Shown: positions 36,114 to 44,968, counted from the stretch's first letter. The stretch: DNA of 64,000 nt from Chryseobacterium sp. CH21 (GCF_004119445.1 NZ_QICI01000082.1:91616-155615); one strand, 5' to 3'. Program-made: numbers and translations. Notes: generated by a model not told the origin, from the sequence alone.

Positions 36114-36119
36114 TTTATT

Positions 36120-36689
36120 TTATTGATAATCTTTTAGCAAATCTTTTAATTTCATCAGTGCATTTCGCATTTTCGTTTTTACCGTTCCCAGCGGTATCTT
36201 CAGTTTTTCGGATATTTCATTTTGGGTATATCCCTGATAATAAGCAAGATCTATAAGCTCCTGCTTGTCTGTCTCCAAACCTTTCAGCACGTTGTTAAAT
36301 CCGATATAATCGGAAGAATTATTAGTGGTTGAAAGCTCTTTGGAATTATATACGAAATCTGGAAGTGATTGGTTTTTAAGTTCGTTCTGAAATCCTTTTG
36401 ATTTTAAATAATCAATAGCTGTATTTCTGGCAATATTGATCATCCACGTATAAAATCTCCCTTTGGAAGCATCATACTGATGGATAGAATTCCAGATTTT
36501 AACAAAGACATCCTGAATAACTTCTTCAGTATATTCTTTAGATTGAACGATTCGGAGAATGATTCCGTACAGCGCACCAGAATAGTGGTCATACAGATAA
36601 TGAAAACCGTTTTCGTTTTTTTCTTTTAATAAAACGATAAGTTCTTCTTCCGAATAGGTTGTTTTAATAGCGTTTATTTTTCTATCCAA
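36120..36689 (-). CDS. ECF RNA polymerase sigma factor (SigK-like)
   Basis: About 189 residues with sigma region 2 (LYDHYSGALYGIILRIVQSK and VFVKIWNSIHQYD, TWMINIARNTAIDYLKSK) and region 4 (LAYYQGYTQNEISEKLKIPLGTVKTKMRNAL). No ATG is available in frame: the ORF is open to a TTG at 36716, and a TTG at 36689 gives the more usual start LDRKINAIK, so I use the latter with modest certainty. The adjacent anti-sigma factor controls it. It is divergent from msrB. Confidence 0.88.
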   Translation of the reverse strand: MDRKINAIKTTYSEEELIVLLKEKNENGFHYLYDHYSGALYGIILRIVQSKEYTEEVIQDVFVKIWNSIHQYDASKGRFYTWMINIARNTAIDYLKSKGFQNELKNQSLPDFVYNSKELSTTNNSSDYIGFNNVLKGLETDKQELIDLAYYQGYTQNEISEKLKIPLGTVKTKMRNALMKLKDLLKDYQ

Positions 36690-36720
36690 ATGTAGCAAAA
36701 TAAAACATATTCCCAAAAAA

Positions 36721-36749
36721 ATCTATAACAACTTTTATTTCGTACATGA
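36721..36749 (+). promoter_or_regulatory. Candidate ECF-type promoter upstream of msrB
   Basis: ATCTA-N14-TCGTA-N-ATGA. The same pattern with identical spacing is found upstream of the fasciclin gene (37340-37368). It may be the target of the divergent ECF sigma factor. Confidence 0.45.
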
Positions 36750-36779
36750 TTTTAAAGAAATAATTAAAAAATATTAAAT

Positions 36780-37295
36780 ATGAACACTTTCGTTTCAAAA
36801 ACCATACTTGCCCTCTGCTTGGCACTCTCTTTCGGAGCTTATAAAGCACAAAGCTCACTTTTTAAAAGCAAAAATCCTTATTACTCCCACACTGCAGAAA
36901 ATACTTTGAAAGTAAGCAATACTGAATGGAAAAAGATTTTAAAACCGGAACTCTATCAGGTTGCCAGAGAAGGAGCTACAGAAACTGCTTTTACCGGAAA
37001 GTACTATGAATTTGATGAAAAGGGAACTTATTATTGCGCCGTATGTGGTAATCCTCTTTTCATCTCAACGTCAAAATTTGCAACGACCTGCGGATGGCCT
37101 TCATTTTATCAGCCTATTCGTAAAAACAGTGTCAGATACAGAAAAGATACCTCATATCATATGGAACGTACAGAAGTACTGTGTGGAAGATGTGACTCTC
37201 ATCTGGGACATGTTTTTGATGATGGTCCCAAACCAACAGGAAAACGGTTCTGTATGAATTCTATCTGTCTTGAATTTGTTCCGGGTAAAAAATAA
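36780..37295 (+). CDS. msrB: Peptide-methionine (R)-S-oxide reductase, exported
   Basis: A 171-residue protein with a signal peptide (about 1-24), so it acts in the periplasm or outside. It has both zinc CxxC motifs (CAVCGNP and CGRCDSHLGHVFDDGP), the CGWPSFYQPI motif and the catalytic Cys in RFCMNS. It repairs methionine-R-sulfoxide in proteins. It is the first gene of the group divergent from the ECF sigma factor, with a candidate ECF promoter. A role in oxidative-stress response is likely. Confidence 0.93.
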   Translation: MNTFVSKTILALCLALSFGAYKAQSSLFKSKNPYYSHTAENTLKVSNTEWKKILKPELYQVAREGATETAFTGKYYEFDEKGTYYCAVCGNPLFISTSKFATTCGWPSFYQPIRKNSVRYRKDTSYHMERTEVLCGRCDSHLGHVFDDGPKPTGKRFCMNSICLEFVPGKK

Positions 37296-37339
37296 TTAAC
37301 TCAAAATCAATTAGTTGTAATTGATTTTATTTTTTTTCA

Positions 37340-37368
37340 ATCTAAAATAAAACCAACCTCGTAAATGA
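37340..37368 (+). promoter_or_regulatory. Candidate ECF-type promoter upstream of the fasciclin gene
   Basis: ATCTA-N14-TCGTA-N-ATGA, the same arrangement as at 36721-36749, 46 nt before the start codon. Confidence 0.45.
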
Positions 37369-37413
37369 CATTAAAAGCACAATTAACTATAATTAATTAA
37401 AAGAATCAACACA

Positions 37414-37983
37414 ATGAACACACAATCAAAAATCACAGTTTTAGCAATGGTAGCTTTATCATTTGCTTTCAGCGGGAAGGTAACTGCACAAACGATGAAA
37501 GAAAAAACAGTAATGGTAGGAGGAGCACCAATGTATCCATCCAAAAACATTATTGAAAACGCTGTCAATTCAAAAGATCACAAAACCCTTGTCGCAGCAG
37601 TGAAAGCAGCAGGCTTGGTAGAAACTTTACAGAGTGCAGGACCTTTTACTGTACTGGCACCTACAGATGCGGCCTTTGCAAAACTTCCGAAAGGAACAGT
37701 TGAAAACCTTGTAAAACCTGAAAATAAAGCAACGCTTACGAGCATATTGACTTATCATGTTCTGCCAGGAAGATACAGCGCTAAAGAAATTTGGGCTGCT
37801 GTAAAAGCCGGAAACGGAAAAAGCATGATGAAAACAGTACAGGGAGAGGATCTTACTTTCTGGACCAAAGGAAAAGACCTTTACATTAAAGATGCTAAAG
37901 GAAATAGTGCGAAAGTGACTATTGCAGATGTGAACCAGTCTAACGGAGTGATTCATGTAATAGATACGGTTTTAATGCCATAA
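37414..37983 (+). CDS. Fasciclin-domain secreted protein
   Basis: A 189-residue protein with a signal peptide (ends about VTAQ) and one FAS1 domain. The FAS1 motifs are visible: FTVLAPTDAAFAKLP and, near the end, ADVNQSNGVIHVIDTVLMP, with the central LTYHVLPGRYSA. FAS1 proteins mediate adhesion. The gene lies in the msrB/ferritin-like group and carries its own candidate ECF promoter; MPT70/83 of mycobacteria are FAS1 proteins controlled by SigK, which is a parallel. A terminator follows. Confidence 0.93.
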   Translation: MNTQSKITVLAMVALSFAFSGKVTAQTMKEKTVMVGGAPMYPSKNIIENAVNSKDHKTLVAAVKAAGLVETLQSAGPFTVLAPTDAAFAKLPKGTVENLVKPENKATLTSILTYHVLPGRYSAKEIWAAVKAGNGKSMMKTVQGEDLTFWTKGKDLYIKDAKGNSAKVTIADVNQSNGVIHVIDTVLMP

Positions 37984-38000
37984 CAAATTATAAGATTTCA

Positions 38001-38028
38001 AACAGCATATTTCAGTATGCTGTTTTTC
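38001..38028 (+). terminator. Terminator after the fasciclin gene
   Basis: AACAGCATA/TATGCTGTT stem and a T run, 17 nt after the stop. Confidence 0.8.
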
Positions 38029-38061
38029 TTCTTTTATCCTAACACTAAAAAAATTAATATT

Positions 38062-38772
38062 ATGAAAAAACCAATTCAGGTTTCTAATCAGGGAGCAACC
38101 CTTGATACCAGCAGAAGAAACTTTTTAAAATTAGGAGGAGTAGGATTGGCTTTAGCGGGCCTTACCATCATTGGATGTAATGATGATGATGATTTCCAGA
38201 TCATAGAAGAATCCAAATACGATTTGGGAACAGGAGATGTAGGGGTATTAAATTATGCCTATGCACTTGAACAGCTTGAAGCGGATTTCTATACCAAAGT
38301 AGTCAACAATTTTTATTCGGGAATTTCCACTATTGAAAAAGAAGTTTTTACAGACCTCTATCATCATGAAGTGATTCACAGAGATTTCTTTAAAGCAGCT
38401 ATCAGCGGTGCTACAGACCATGTACTTCCCAAACTTGAGTTTCAGTATCCTAATGTGAATTTTAATGATCGTAGTTCAGTATTAGCTACAGCAAAAGCGT
38501 TGGAAGATACGGGCGTAGCAGCTTATAATGGGGCCGGAAAATACATTTCTAACGCTGCTTATCTTGTGATTGCCGGTAAAATAGTCTCTGTGGAGGCCAG
38601 ACATGCCTCTGCCATCAGAAATTTGATCAATCCCGGATCTGCTGATTTTTCAGGAGATGATGTGATAGATGCTAACGGACTTGATCTTGCAAAAGAACCC
38701 AAAGACATCGTAATGGCTGCCGGAGCATTCATCAAAACACCTTTCACCTGGAAAGAAAGAGGTATTAATTAA
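38062..38772 (+). CDS. Ferritin-like domain protein with Tat-type signal
   Basis: A 236-residue protein. The ATG at 38062 is preferred: residues added by the start at 38017 come from terminator sequence. The signal has an RRNFLKLGG twin-arginine motif and a lipobox-like IIGC. The rest fits the ferritin-like four-helix fold (DUF4439/Ferritin_2 type) with carboxylate/His positions in LEQLEADFYTKVV, HHEVIHRDFF and VEARHASAIR. It may bind a di-metal site; a role in metal or oxidative handling is inferred. A related gene follows 24 nt downstream. Confidence 0.85.
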   Translation: MKKPIQVSNQGATLDTSRRNFLKLGGVGLALAGLTIIGCNDDDDFQIIEESKYDLGTGDVGVLNYAYALEQLEADFYTKVVNNFYSGISTIEKEVFTDLYHHEVIHRDFFKAAISGATDHVLPKLEFQYPNVNFNDRSSVLATAKALEDTGVAAYNGAGKYISNAAYLVIAGKIVSVEARHASAIRNLINPGSADFSGDDVIDANGLDLAKEPKDIVMAAGAFIKTPFTWKERGIN

Positions 38773-38796
38773 TCACTCACCTTAAAAAATTACATT

Positions 38797-39612
38797 ATGA
38801 ATATTCTTAGATTACTGGATAAGCTTTCCCACGATAAATTTTTCACAACGGAAGCTTCAAGACTGGAAACCATTACGAATATGTCATTATTCGGAAAAAA
38901 AGCAGCTACAGCAGCAGTACCTCTTGGGTTGGGAGCTCTGATGACGACTCCTGCCAAAGCAGAAACTACAGAAATAAAATTAACAGGTACTGCCTTAAAA
39001 AGTACCCTGACAGATGCCCTACAGCTGGCACTCGTACTGGAATATCTTGAAAATGAATATTACAGCATTGGATTATCCACACCAGGATTGATTCCTAACG
39101 GAGACAGAACTGTTTTTATGCAGATCTCAAAACATGAATCAGCCCACGTCAGCTTTCTGAAAAGTACACTTACTTCTTTAGGAACAACTCCGGGTACTAA
39201 GCCTACATTTGACTTTACAGCGAGTGGAAACTTTATGCCTTTTACAGATTATAACCAATTTCTTATTCTCGCTCAGGCTTTTGAAGATACCGGAGTAAGA
39301 GCTTATAAAGGACAGGCCGGAAATGTAATGTCCAATAAAGTGGTACTCCAGGCGGCATTACAGATTCACTCCGTAGAGGCCAGACATGCCTCACAGGTAA
39401 GAAGAATGAGAGCCAATAAAGGATGGATTGAGCTTGCCAACGGAGGAAACATGCCTTCTGCAACCAATCCTGTATACGCCGGAGAAGACAATGTCAACCA
39501 GGCAGGATATAACACAGGAACTTTATTTGGAGCAGCAGCAGGTTCTGCTGCTTATGACGAAATTTTAAGTGGCAGCGATGCTCAAGCTATTGCTTCATTG
39601 TTCATAGTTTAG
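38797..39612 (+). CDS. Ferritin-like domain protein, paralogue
   Basis: A 271-residue protein with the same fold as the preceding gene: LEYLENEYYSIGL, KHESAHVSFLK and VEARHASQVRR carry Glu/His residues in ferritin positions. The N-terminus is unlike the previous gene, with a weak, partly hydrophobic segment (AATAAVPLGLGALMTTPAKA) that may be a signal. The two proteins probably act as a pair. They are the last genes of the ECF-linked group, and a terminator follows. Confidence 0.82.
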   Translation: MNILRLLDKLSHDKFFTTEASRLETITNMSLFGKKAATAAVPLGLGALMTTPAKAETTEIKLTGTALKSTLTDALQLALVLEYLENEYYSIGLSTPGLIPNGDRTVFMQISKHESAHVSFLKSTLTSLGTTPGTKPTFDFTASGNFMPFTDYNQFLILAQAFEDTGVRAYKGQAGNVMSNKVVLQAALQIHSVEARHASQVRRMRANKGWIELANGGNMPSATNPVYAGEDNVNQAGYNTGTLFGAAAGSAAYDEILSGSDAQAIASLFIV

Positions 39613-39641
39613 TTGTGATTTGGATGATGATCAAGTGGTGC

Positions 39642-39676
39642 GCCCATTTTCGGAAAACCCGGAAATGGGCTTTTTT
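39642..39676 (+). terminator. Terminator after the ferritin-like pair
   Basis: GCCCATTT/AAATGGGC stem followed by six T, 29 nt after the stop. Confidence 0.85.
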
Positions 39677-39805
39677 ATGCCTTATTGAGGTGAAATTTTT
39701 TAAATGGTATAAAAAAGTTGAAACAAGCAGATTTATTACAAATAATCAGATTGTATGAGTGTACAGGATTGATTTCTACAGCTTTAATAAATAAAGTTGA
39801 GGTCA

Positions 39806-39874
39806 ATGAAAAATCCCCAGTGGTCCTGGGGATAAAAACTAATAACCATGAAACTCAAATTAATGAGATAATCA
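39806..39874 (-). ncRNA. Candidate small RNA ending in a strong hairpin
   Basis: On the minus strand a TACATTTG -7 box (39880-39887) is followed by ~70 nt that contain the 14-mer ATGGTTATTAGTTT (39836-39849). A perfect 8-bp hairpin ATCCCCAG/CTGGGGAT and a U run end the unit at about 39806. The same 14-mer plus hairpin order occurs at 16166-16209. A repeated intergenic element without transcription is the alternative. Confidence 0.35.
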
Positions 39875-40007
39875 AGCGGCAAATGTATTGAAAAAGATTC
39901 AAAATCCCGTTAATTTGAATTATTTTTTTTGATTTTTACACAAAATTTCTGCTTTTGTTATTTAGTAAATAGTATGTGGAATTGAATTCTAACTTCATTT
40001 AAAGAAT

Positions 40008-40044
40008 AAAAACCTCCCTCACCAAAAAGGTAAGGAAGGCTTTT
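40008..40044 (-). terminator. Terminator after the ohr gene
   Basis: Imperfect stem AACCTCCCTCACC/GGTAAGGAAGG with an A-rich loop; on the minus strand it is followed by a U run. A second small hairpin (40046-40071) lies between it and the stop. Confidence 0.65.
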
Positions 40045-40073
40045 AATCAAAATGTATAATAGCATTTTGATAA

Positions 40074-40532
40074 CTACACAACCACATCTATTTTTATATT
40101 AATATTCCCACGGGTAGCTTTAGAATAAGGGCATGTCTCATGTGCTGTTTCCACTACTTTTATCGCTTCATCTATTGGCAAACCTGGTAAATGAATTTCC
40201 AAATGAGCCTGCAGGAAAAATCCGCTCTCATTGGTTGCCAGATCTACAGATGTATTCACAGACAGCTCTGCGGGAAGGGAGATTTTCATTTTAGATGCTT
40301 CTAATTGCATAGCTCCGATAAAACATGCCGACCAACCAGCCGCTAATAATTGTTCGGGATTTGTTCCGTTTCCTTTTGCTCCGGGAGAAGTCAGTTCAAT
40401 ATCAAGTTTTCCGTCACTGCTTTTGGCTTTTCCGTCACGTCCTCCGGTTACTACAACTTTCCCGGAATAAAGTACTTTGCTGATGTTTACTATAGAAGTA
40501 TTTTCTATCTCCTGAATGATATTTGATTCCAT
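40074..40532 (-). CDS. ohr: Organic hydroperoxide resistance protein (Ohr/OsmC family)
   Basis: A 152-residue thiol peroxidase. The two catalytic Cys are in ACFIGAMQ (about residue 70) and ETCPYSKAT (about 133). The central GTNPEQLLAAGWSACF motif is typical of Ohr. It reduces organic hydroperoxides in the cytoplasm. The Ohr-type ending (SKATRGNINIKIDV) favours Ohr over OsmC. An OhrR regulator is not present next to it. Confidence 0.92.
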   Translation of the reverse strand: MESNIIQEIENTSIVNISKVLYSGKVVVTGGRDGKAKSSDGKLDIELTSPGAKGNGTNPEQLLAAGWSACFIGAMQLEASKMKISLPAELSVNTSVDLATNESGFFLQAHLEIHLPGLPIDEAIKVVETAHETCPYSKATRGNINIKIDVVV

Positions 40533-40577
40533 AATTTTTTATTATTTAGATTAAATGATATTTGTTGATATATTGTG

Positions 40578-41875
40578 TTAAAGCTTTTTTCTTACATCCT
40601 TGAATGCCGCTCTAAGTTCTTCCGTAAAGATCTGTGGTTGTTCCCATGCTGCAAAATGCCCACCTTTCGGAGCTTTATGATAATAATATAAAGTAGGGTA
40701 GGCTTGCTTAGACCAGCTTTCCGGAGCCTGATAGATCTCGTGAGGAAATACTGAAATGGCTACAGGAACTTTGATGTCTTTTGTTTTCTGTGCTTCAGAA
40801 CTAAAATTGTTCTTGTTATTTTCCCAATAAAAACGAGACGAAGACGCTGCTGTATTCGTAAGCCAGTAAAGCGTAATATCATCCAGAATGGCATCACGGC
40901 CAATTATATTTTCAGGATGAAGGTCACTTTCACTCCACTCGGCAATTTTCTCATAAAGGAAAGCAGCTAAGGCACTTGGAGAATCCGAAAGTAAATATCC
41001 TGTTGTCTGGGGACGTGTTACCATCATTCCTCCATAAGCTGCGTTTCTTCCAAAAAAGAGCTCATTGCATGGTAAGCCTGTGCTTCAGAGGCGGAAAGTC
41101 CTGATGGGGCAGGATCTCCTGCATTAATCGGCTTTACAAGCTCAGCGGGGATTGTTGCAGGCATCGTTAGATGAATACCCAAAAGTCCTGAAGGAGCCTG
41201 TTTTGCTAAAGCATCAGAAATGACAGAACCATGGTCACCGCCTTCAGAAACATATTTCTTGTAGCCAAGTCTCATCATCAGTACATCCCAGGCACGGGCA
41301 ACACGGTCAGGATTCCAGCCCAGTTCAGTGGGTATTTCTGAAAAACCATAGCCCGGAATTGCTGGTATGATCACGTCAAACGCATCATTTGCTTTTCCCC
41401 CGTATTTTACAGGATCTGTCAGAGGATCTATCGCATTAATAAACTCCAGTGGAGAACCTGGCCAGCCATGAGTAAGAATCACAGGTAATGCGTTGGACTC
41501 TTTAGAACGTACATGGATAAACTGAATATCAATGCCGTCAATCTTTGTTATAAACTGTGGAAGAGCATTCAGTTGAGTTTCTACTTTTCTCCAGTCGTAT
41601 CCATTGCCCCAATAGGTGATCAGTTCTTTCAGCTGAGCAAGTTGAATTCCCTGAGAAGCATCTTTTACCGTTTCTTTATCCGGAAAACGGGTCTCAGAGA
41701 TACGTCTTTTAAGTTCATCTAGCTGGGATTGAGGAATATTGATGTGAAAGGGACGAATACTGGTATCGGAATGTAATGATACAGCATTTGTGTGATGAGT
41801 CTGAGCTTTAGAAATTGCTGGAATATTCACTGTAAAAGCTGCTGCTAAAAATAAGGTTGAAATTGTTGTTTTCAT
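40578..41875 (-). pseudogene. Epoxide hydrolase (EHN + alpha/beta-hydrolase), frameshifted
   Basis: The 5' part (41024-41875, 283 codons) has a signal peptide, the epoxide-hydrolase N-terminal domain (FHINIPQSQLDELKRRI) and the alpha/beta-hydrolase core, with LTHGWPGSPLEF and the nucleophile region GGDHGSVIS. The 3' part (40578-41027) carries TRPQTTGYLLSDSPSALAAF and the His region GGHFAAWEQP. One extra A in the A6 run at 41052-41057 gives FFGRNAAYGGMMVTRPQTT and joins them into a normal ~430-residue enzyme that opens epoxides to diols. It is probably intact in the real genome. Confidence 0.85.
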
Positions 41876-42087
41876 TGCTTTATTATATTAGATTTTTGAT
41901 CTGTTTTATTTTTGATGAGACAAAATTATACTCAGAAAAGCAGCTGGTAAATTGATAATTTGCTCAGATAGTCATATTCATGAGCGAAGTAGACATTGTG
42001 TAGGGTAAACAGGAAAGTTGTATAAATTAGGAAGCAATGTAAAGCACAAGCCAAGGAATATAGTGCAATTATTCAGGTTAATAAAAG

Positions 42088-42128
42088 AAAAATACGCTCC
42101 GTTTTTCTATAAAAACAGAGCGTATTTT
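42088..42128. terminator. Bidirectional terminator after the SDR gene
   Basis: AATACGCTC/GAGCGTATT outer stem with an inner GTTTTT/AAAAAC pairing, flanked by A and T runs. Confidence 0.75.
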
Positions 42129-42149
42129 GGGTTTATATTCTTTTGAATA

Positions 42150-42956
42150 TTATCCGTGAGCTTCTACGGATATATCATTCCATTCTTCCCATACTTTTAG
42201 TCGCTGTTCGTAACTTTGTTTTACAAACGGAAGTGCTACTTTACCCAGCAATAAACGTAAAGGAGGATTTTCAGTTTCCACCAGTTTGATCAATGCAGGT
42301 GCTGTGGCTTCTACCTCCCCGAAAGATGTTTCAGCTTCTGAGAAAGCCTTTTTAACACCATCATAAACCGGGTTGCTTTGGGTATTAATTCCTGTATGCC
42401 AGATATTGGAAGCATAGCCATTAGGTTCTACCAAAGTAACATGAATACCAAATCCCTTCACTTCCGTTGCCAATGTTTCGCTTAACGCTTCCAATGCAAA
42501 CTTGGAAGCATTATAAAGCCCCATAGTAGGTAAAGTTGCCAATCCTAAAATAGAAGAAACCTGAATGATATGACCACTTTTCTGATCCCTCATGATAGGA
42601 AGTACAGCTTGTGAAAGCCACAGTGTTCCAAAGAAATTCGTTTCAAATTGTGCTCTTGCTTCCTGTTCGTTCGTTTCTTCAATGGCACCTGTTAAAGCAT
42701 AGCCTGCATTATTGATTAGAATGTCTATACTGCCAAAATGCTGATGAACTTTCTGAACCACAGCTAGAGATTCTTCCCTTTTATCCACATCTAAAGTTAA
42801 AGTCAATACAGAATTTCCATATTTTTCTTTTAAATCATTTAGGGTTTCTACATTTCTGGCTGTTGCCGCTACTTTGTATCCTTTTGCTAAAAATGCTTCT
42901 GCCCAGGCTTTTCCGAAACCTTTTGATGCGCCTGTAATTAAAACTGTTTTTGACAT
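42150..42956 (-). CDS. Short-chain dehydrogenase/reductase
   Basis: A 268-residue SDR. The NAD(P)-binding motif is TGASKGFGKAW at residues 7-17, the NNAG motif at about 87, and the catalytic Tyr-x-x-x-Lys is YNASK at about 152 with Ser about 13 residues before it (VSSILG). The substrate is unknown. A perfect TetR-type palindrome (43013-43028) lies about 57 nt upstream, so it is likely repressed by the adjacent TetR protein. Confidence 0.9.
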   Translation of the reverse strand: MSKTVLITGASKGFGKAWAEAFLAKGYKVAATARNVETLNDLKEKYGNSVLTLTLDVDKREESLAVVQKVHQHFGSIDILINNAGYALTGAIEETNEQEARAQFETNFFGTLWLSQAVLPIMRDQKSGHIIQVSSILGLATLPTMGLYNASKFALEALSETLATEVKGFGIHVTLVEPNGYASNIWHTGINTQSNPVYDGVKKAFSEAETSFGEVEATAPALIKLVETENPPLRLLLGKVALPFVKQSYEQRLKVWEEWNDISVEAHG

Positions 42957-43012
42957 TGTTTTGTTTTTTTAATTGATTGTTATGATTTTATTTTTATGAA
43001 GCTTTATTTTAA

Positions 43013-43028
43013 ATGACCGATCGGTCAT
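43013..43028. promoter_or_regulatory. TetR operator upstream of the SDR gene
   Basis: A perfect 16-nt palindrome, ATGACCGATCGGTCAT. A near-identical site (43659-43674) lies upstream of the tetR gene. Confidence 0.75.
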
Positions 43029-43065
43029 ATTTTGAGTAAAAAAAATTAAACCCTGTTTTCCTCTA

Positions 43066-43631
43066 TCATTTTTTCAGAGTGTTGCCTATAGCAATCATTC
43101 TATCATTATTACCTGACATTCTAGCTATTAGATGTCCACCTTCAAGCATTGCAAACAAAACCGTTGCAAAATCTGCAGAGTTCCAGTCTGCTCTGAATTC
43201 CTTATTGGAAATTCCTTTTTCAATAATGCCTGAAAGCAATTCTTGTCCCCGCTTAATAGCACGGTTTACTTTTTCTTTTACAACAGGATTGGTATCATCA
43301 GCTTCTGTCCCAAAATTTAATAAAGGGCAGCCGCCCACTACTGGAGGATGGTTAGGATCACTAAAAAATCAATATAAGCGAATAGCTGTTCTTTAGAAGT
43401 TTTATATTGGATCAAAGCTCTTTGAAGTTTCTCACTTAATATTTTCATATTGTGTTCTACAGCGGCACATGCAAGCACATCCTTGTTCTCAAAATGAACA
43501 TACATGCTGCCTTTAGACAATTTGGTAGCCTCCATAATATCACTCATAGAAGTAGCGGCAATCCCCTTTGTATTAAAAATAGGGGCTGCTTTTTCTATAA
43601 TGAATTGTCTGGTTTCTTCTCCTTTTGCCAT
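43066..43631 (-). pseudogene. TetR/AcrR-family regulator, frameshifted
   Basis: The N-terminal part (43338-43631, 97 codons) has the TetR helix-turn-helix (MSDIMEATKLSKGSMYVHFENKD). The C-terminal part (43066-43338) continues in another frame with GGCPLLNFGTEADDTNP. One extra base in the A6 run at 43363-43368 gives FAYIDFFSDPNHPPVVGG, joining them into about 188 residues. It is likely a repressor of itself and of the SDR gene through the two palindromes. Confidence 0.82.
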
Positions 43632-43658
43632 GATAAAGCTAAATAGTGGTACAAATAT

Positions 43659-43674
43659 ATGACCGATTGGTCAT
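43659..43674. promoter_or_regulatory. TetR operator upstream of the tetR gene
   Basis: ATGACCGATTGGTCAT, one mismatch from the perfect palindrome at 43013. It lies 28 nt before the tetR start, so autoregulation is likely. Confidence 0.7.
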
Positions 43675-43716
43675 AAAAACAAAATTTATTTGATATTTTT
43701 TTTCATTCCTATAAAA

Positions 43717-43960
43717 GAGATTCCTGCCTTGTCTGAATTCTGGCGTTTAAAAATCCAAAATGCCTTTGTCTTGTTGCAAGAAAGACTTATTGGGAATGCG
43801 GTATTGATGTATTCAATAAATATAAAGCTTATGTTACAAAGTATCCCGATATAGAGCAGCGATTTCCCAATACATGATTGCTTCTTATTTAGGATTTGCA
43901 GTAGAATATTTGAGCAACTTAAATAAGAAAACCTTTCTGACTTTTCTTAAGAAATCTTAA
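43717..43960 (+). pseudogene. Relic of a Crp/Fnr-family regulator (C-terminal part)
   Basis: Translated pieces in shifting frames give IPALSEFWRLKIQNAFVLLQER, then YKAYVTKYPDIEQRFP, then YMIASYLGFAVEYLSNL. This is the order and sequence style of the helix and winged-helix C-terminal half of flavobacterial Crp/Fnr regulators. There are at least two frame changes (one near 43815-43830, one near 43868), no start codon and no cyclic-nucleotide-binding domain. It is a decayed fragment. Confidence 0.5.
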
Positions 43961-44083
43961 GTTTTTCTGTAATTACTTATTTTATTTTTGTTAGAGAATT
44001 ATTTTTTATTCCAAAAAAAAGCAATTAAATCACTGATAATGAAATGATTGAATATTTCATTGCAAAACTAAAATAATTAAAAA

Positions 44084-44968
44084 ATGAATAGAAGAAATTG
44101 GATTAAATTAAGTGCATTTGCTGGCGTTGGACTTGCTATACCAAAAGCTGTTTCAGCTTCTCAACCAAATCAGCCGAAAATTAAAAGTGGATCAATTTGT
44201 ATTACATGTGGTGTTCAATATGAATCTGCAAATCAAGAGCATTGTGTAATTTGCGAGGATTCAAGACAGTTTGTCAATCCAAAGGGTCAGCAGTGGACAA
44301 CATTGGAAGTTGTACAAAAAACTCATAAAAATATTATTGAAAAGGTAGCTCCTAATGTTTATGCGATTTATACTGTTCCTAAAATGGGAATAGGTCAACG
44401 TGCCCATTTGGTCATTAGTCCAAAAGGAAATGTTCTTTGGGACTGTATTACTAATCTTGATGAAAGCACTATAGAATTAGTTAATAAATTAGGTGGTATT
44501 AAGGCTATTGCAATCTCCCATCCCCATTACTACTCAACAATTGTGGAATGGGGAAAAGCTTTTAATGCTCCGGTTTATATCCATGAAGCAGATAAAATGT
44601 GGATACAACGTAAAGATCCTATCATTAAAATATGGAGTGGCCGTGAAATGGAATTGTGGGAAGGGATGAAGATTGTATTATGTGGCGGACATTTTGATGG
44701 TGCAGCCGTTTTATTTGTACCAAAGCAAGGGGGGCAATTATTTACAGGAGATAACCCTCAGGTATGTTCAGATTTAAAGTCTGTATCTTTTTTGTATAGC
44801 TATCCCAATTATATTCCTTTAGGTAAAGAAGAAGTACTATTTATTGAAGAATCTCTTAAAAATCTGGAGTATGATTCTCTATATGGAGCATTTGGAAAAT
44901 ATATTTTGAAGGATGGAAAGCAGGCAGTAGCATTCTCAGTCTCTAGATATCTTAATCATATTAGATAA
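44084..44968 (+). CDS. MBL-fold metallo-hydrolase-like protein with a zinc-ribbon N-terminus
   Basis: A 294-residue protein. The N-terminus has an RR-x-W Tat-like signal. A short zinc-ribbon-like motif follows (CITCGVQY and CVICEDS, about 38-60). The rest fits the metallo-beta-lactamase fold: AHLVISPKGNVLWDC, AISHPHYYSTIVEW in place of HxHxDH, GGHFDGAAVLFVP and LFTGDNPQV. The usual HxHxDH is changed to HPHYYS, so metal binding and catalysis may be altered. The substrate is unknown. Confidence 0.75.
   Translation: MNRRNWIKLSAFAGVGLAIPKAVSASQPNQPKIKSGSICITCGVQYESANQEHCVICEDSRQFVNPKGQQWTTLEVVQKTHKNIIEKVAPNVYAIYTVPKMGIGQRAHLVISPKGNVLWDCITNLDESTIELVNKLGGIKAIAISHPHYYSTIVEWGKAFNAPVYIHEADKMWIQRKDPIIKIWSGREMELWEGMKIVLCGGHFDGAAVLFVPKQGGQLFTGDNPQVCSDLKSVSFLYSYPNYIPLGKEEVLFIEESLKNLEYDSLYGAFGKYILKDGKQAVAFSVSRYLNHIR

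Noticed and set aside
38017..38061. Longer start for the first ferritin-like gene
   Set aside because: The extra residues (MLFFFFYPN...) come from the tail of the terminator, and the Tat-type signal begins at the inner ATG.
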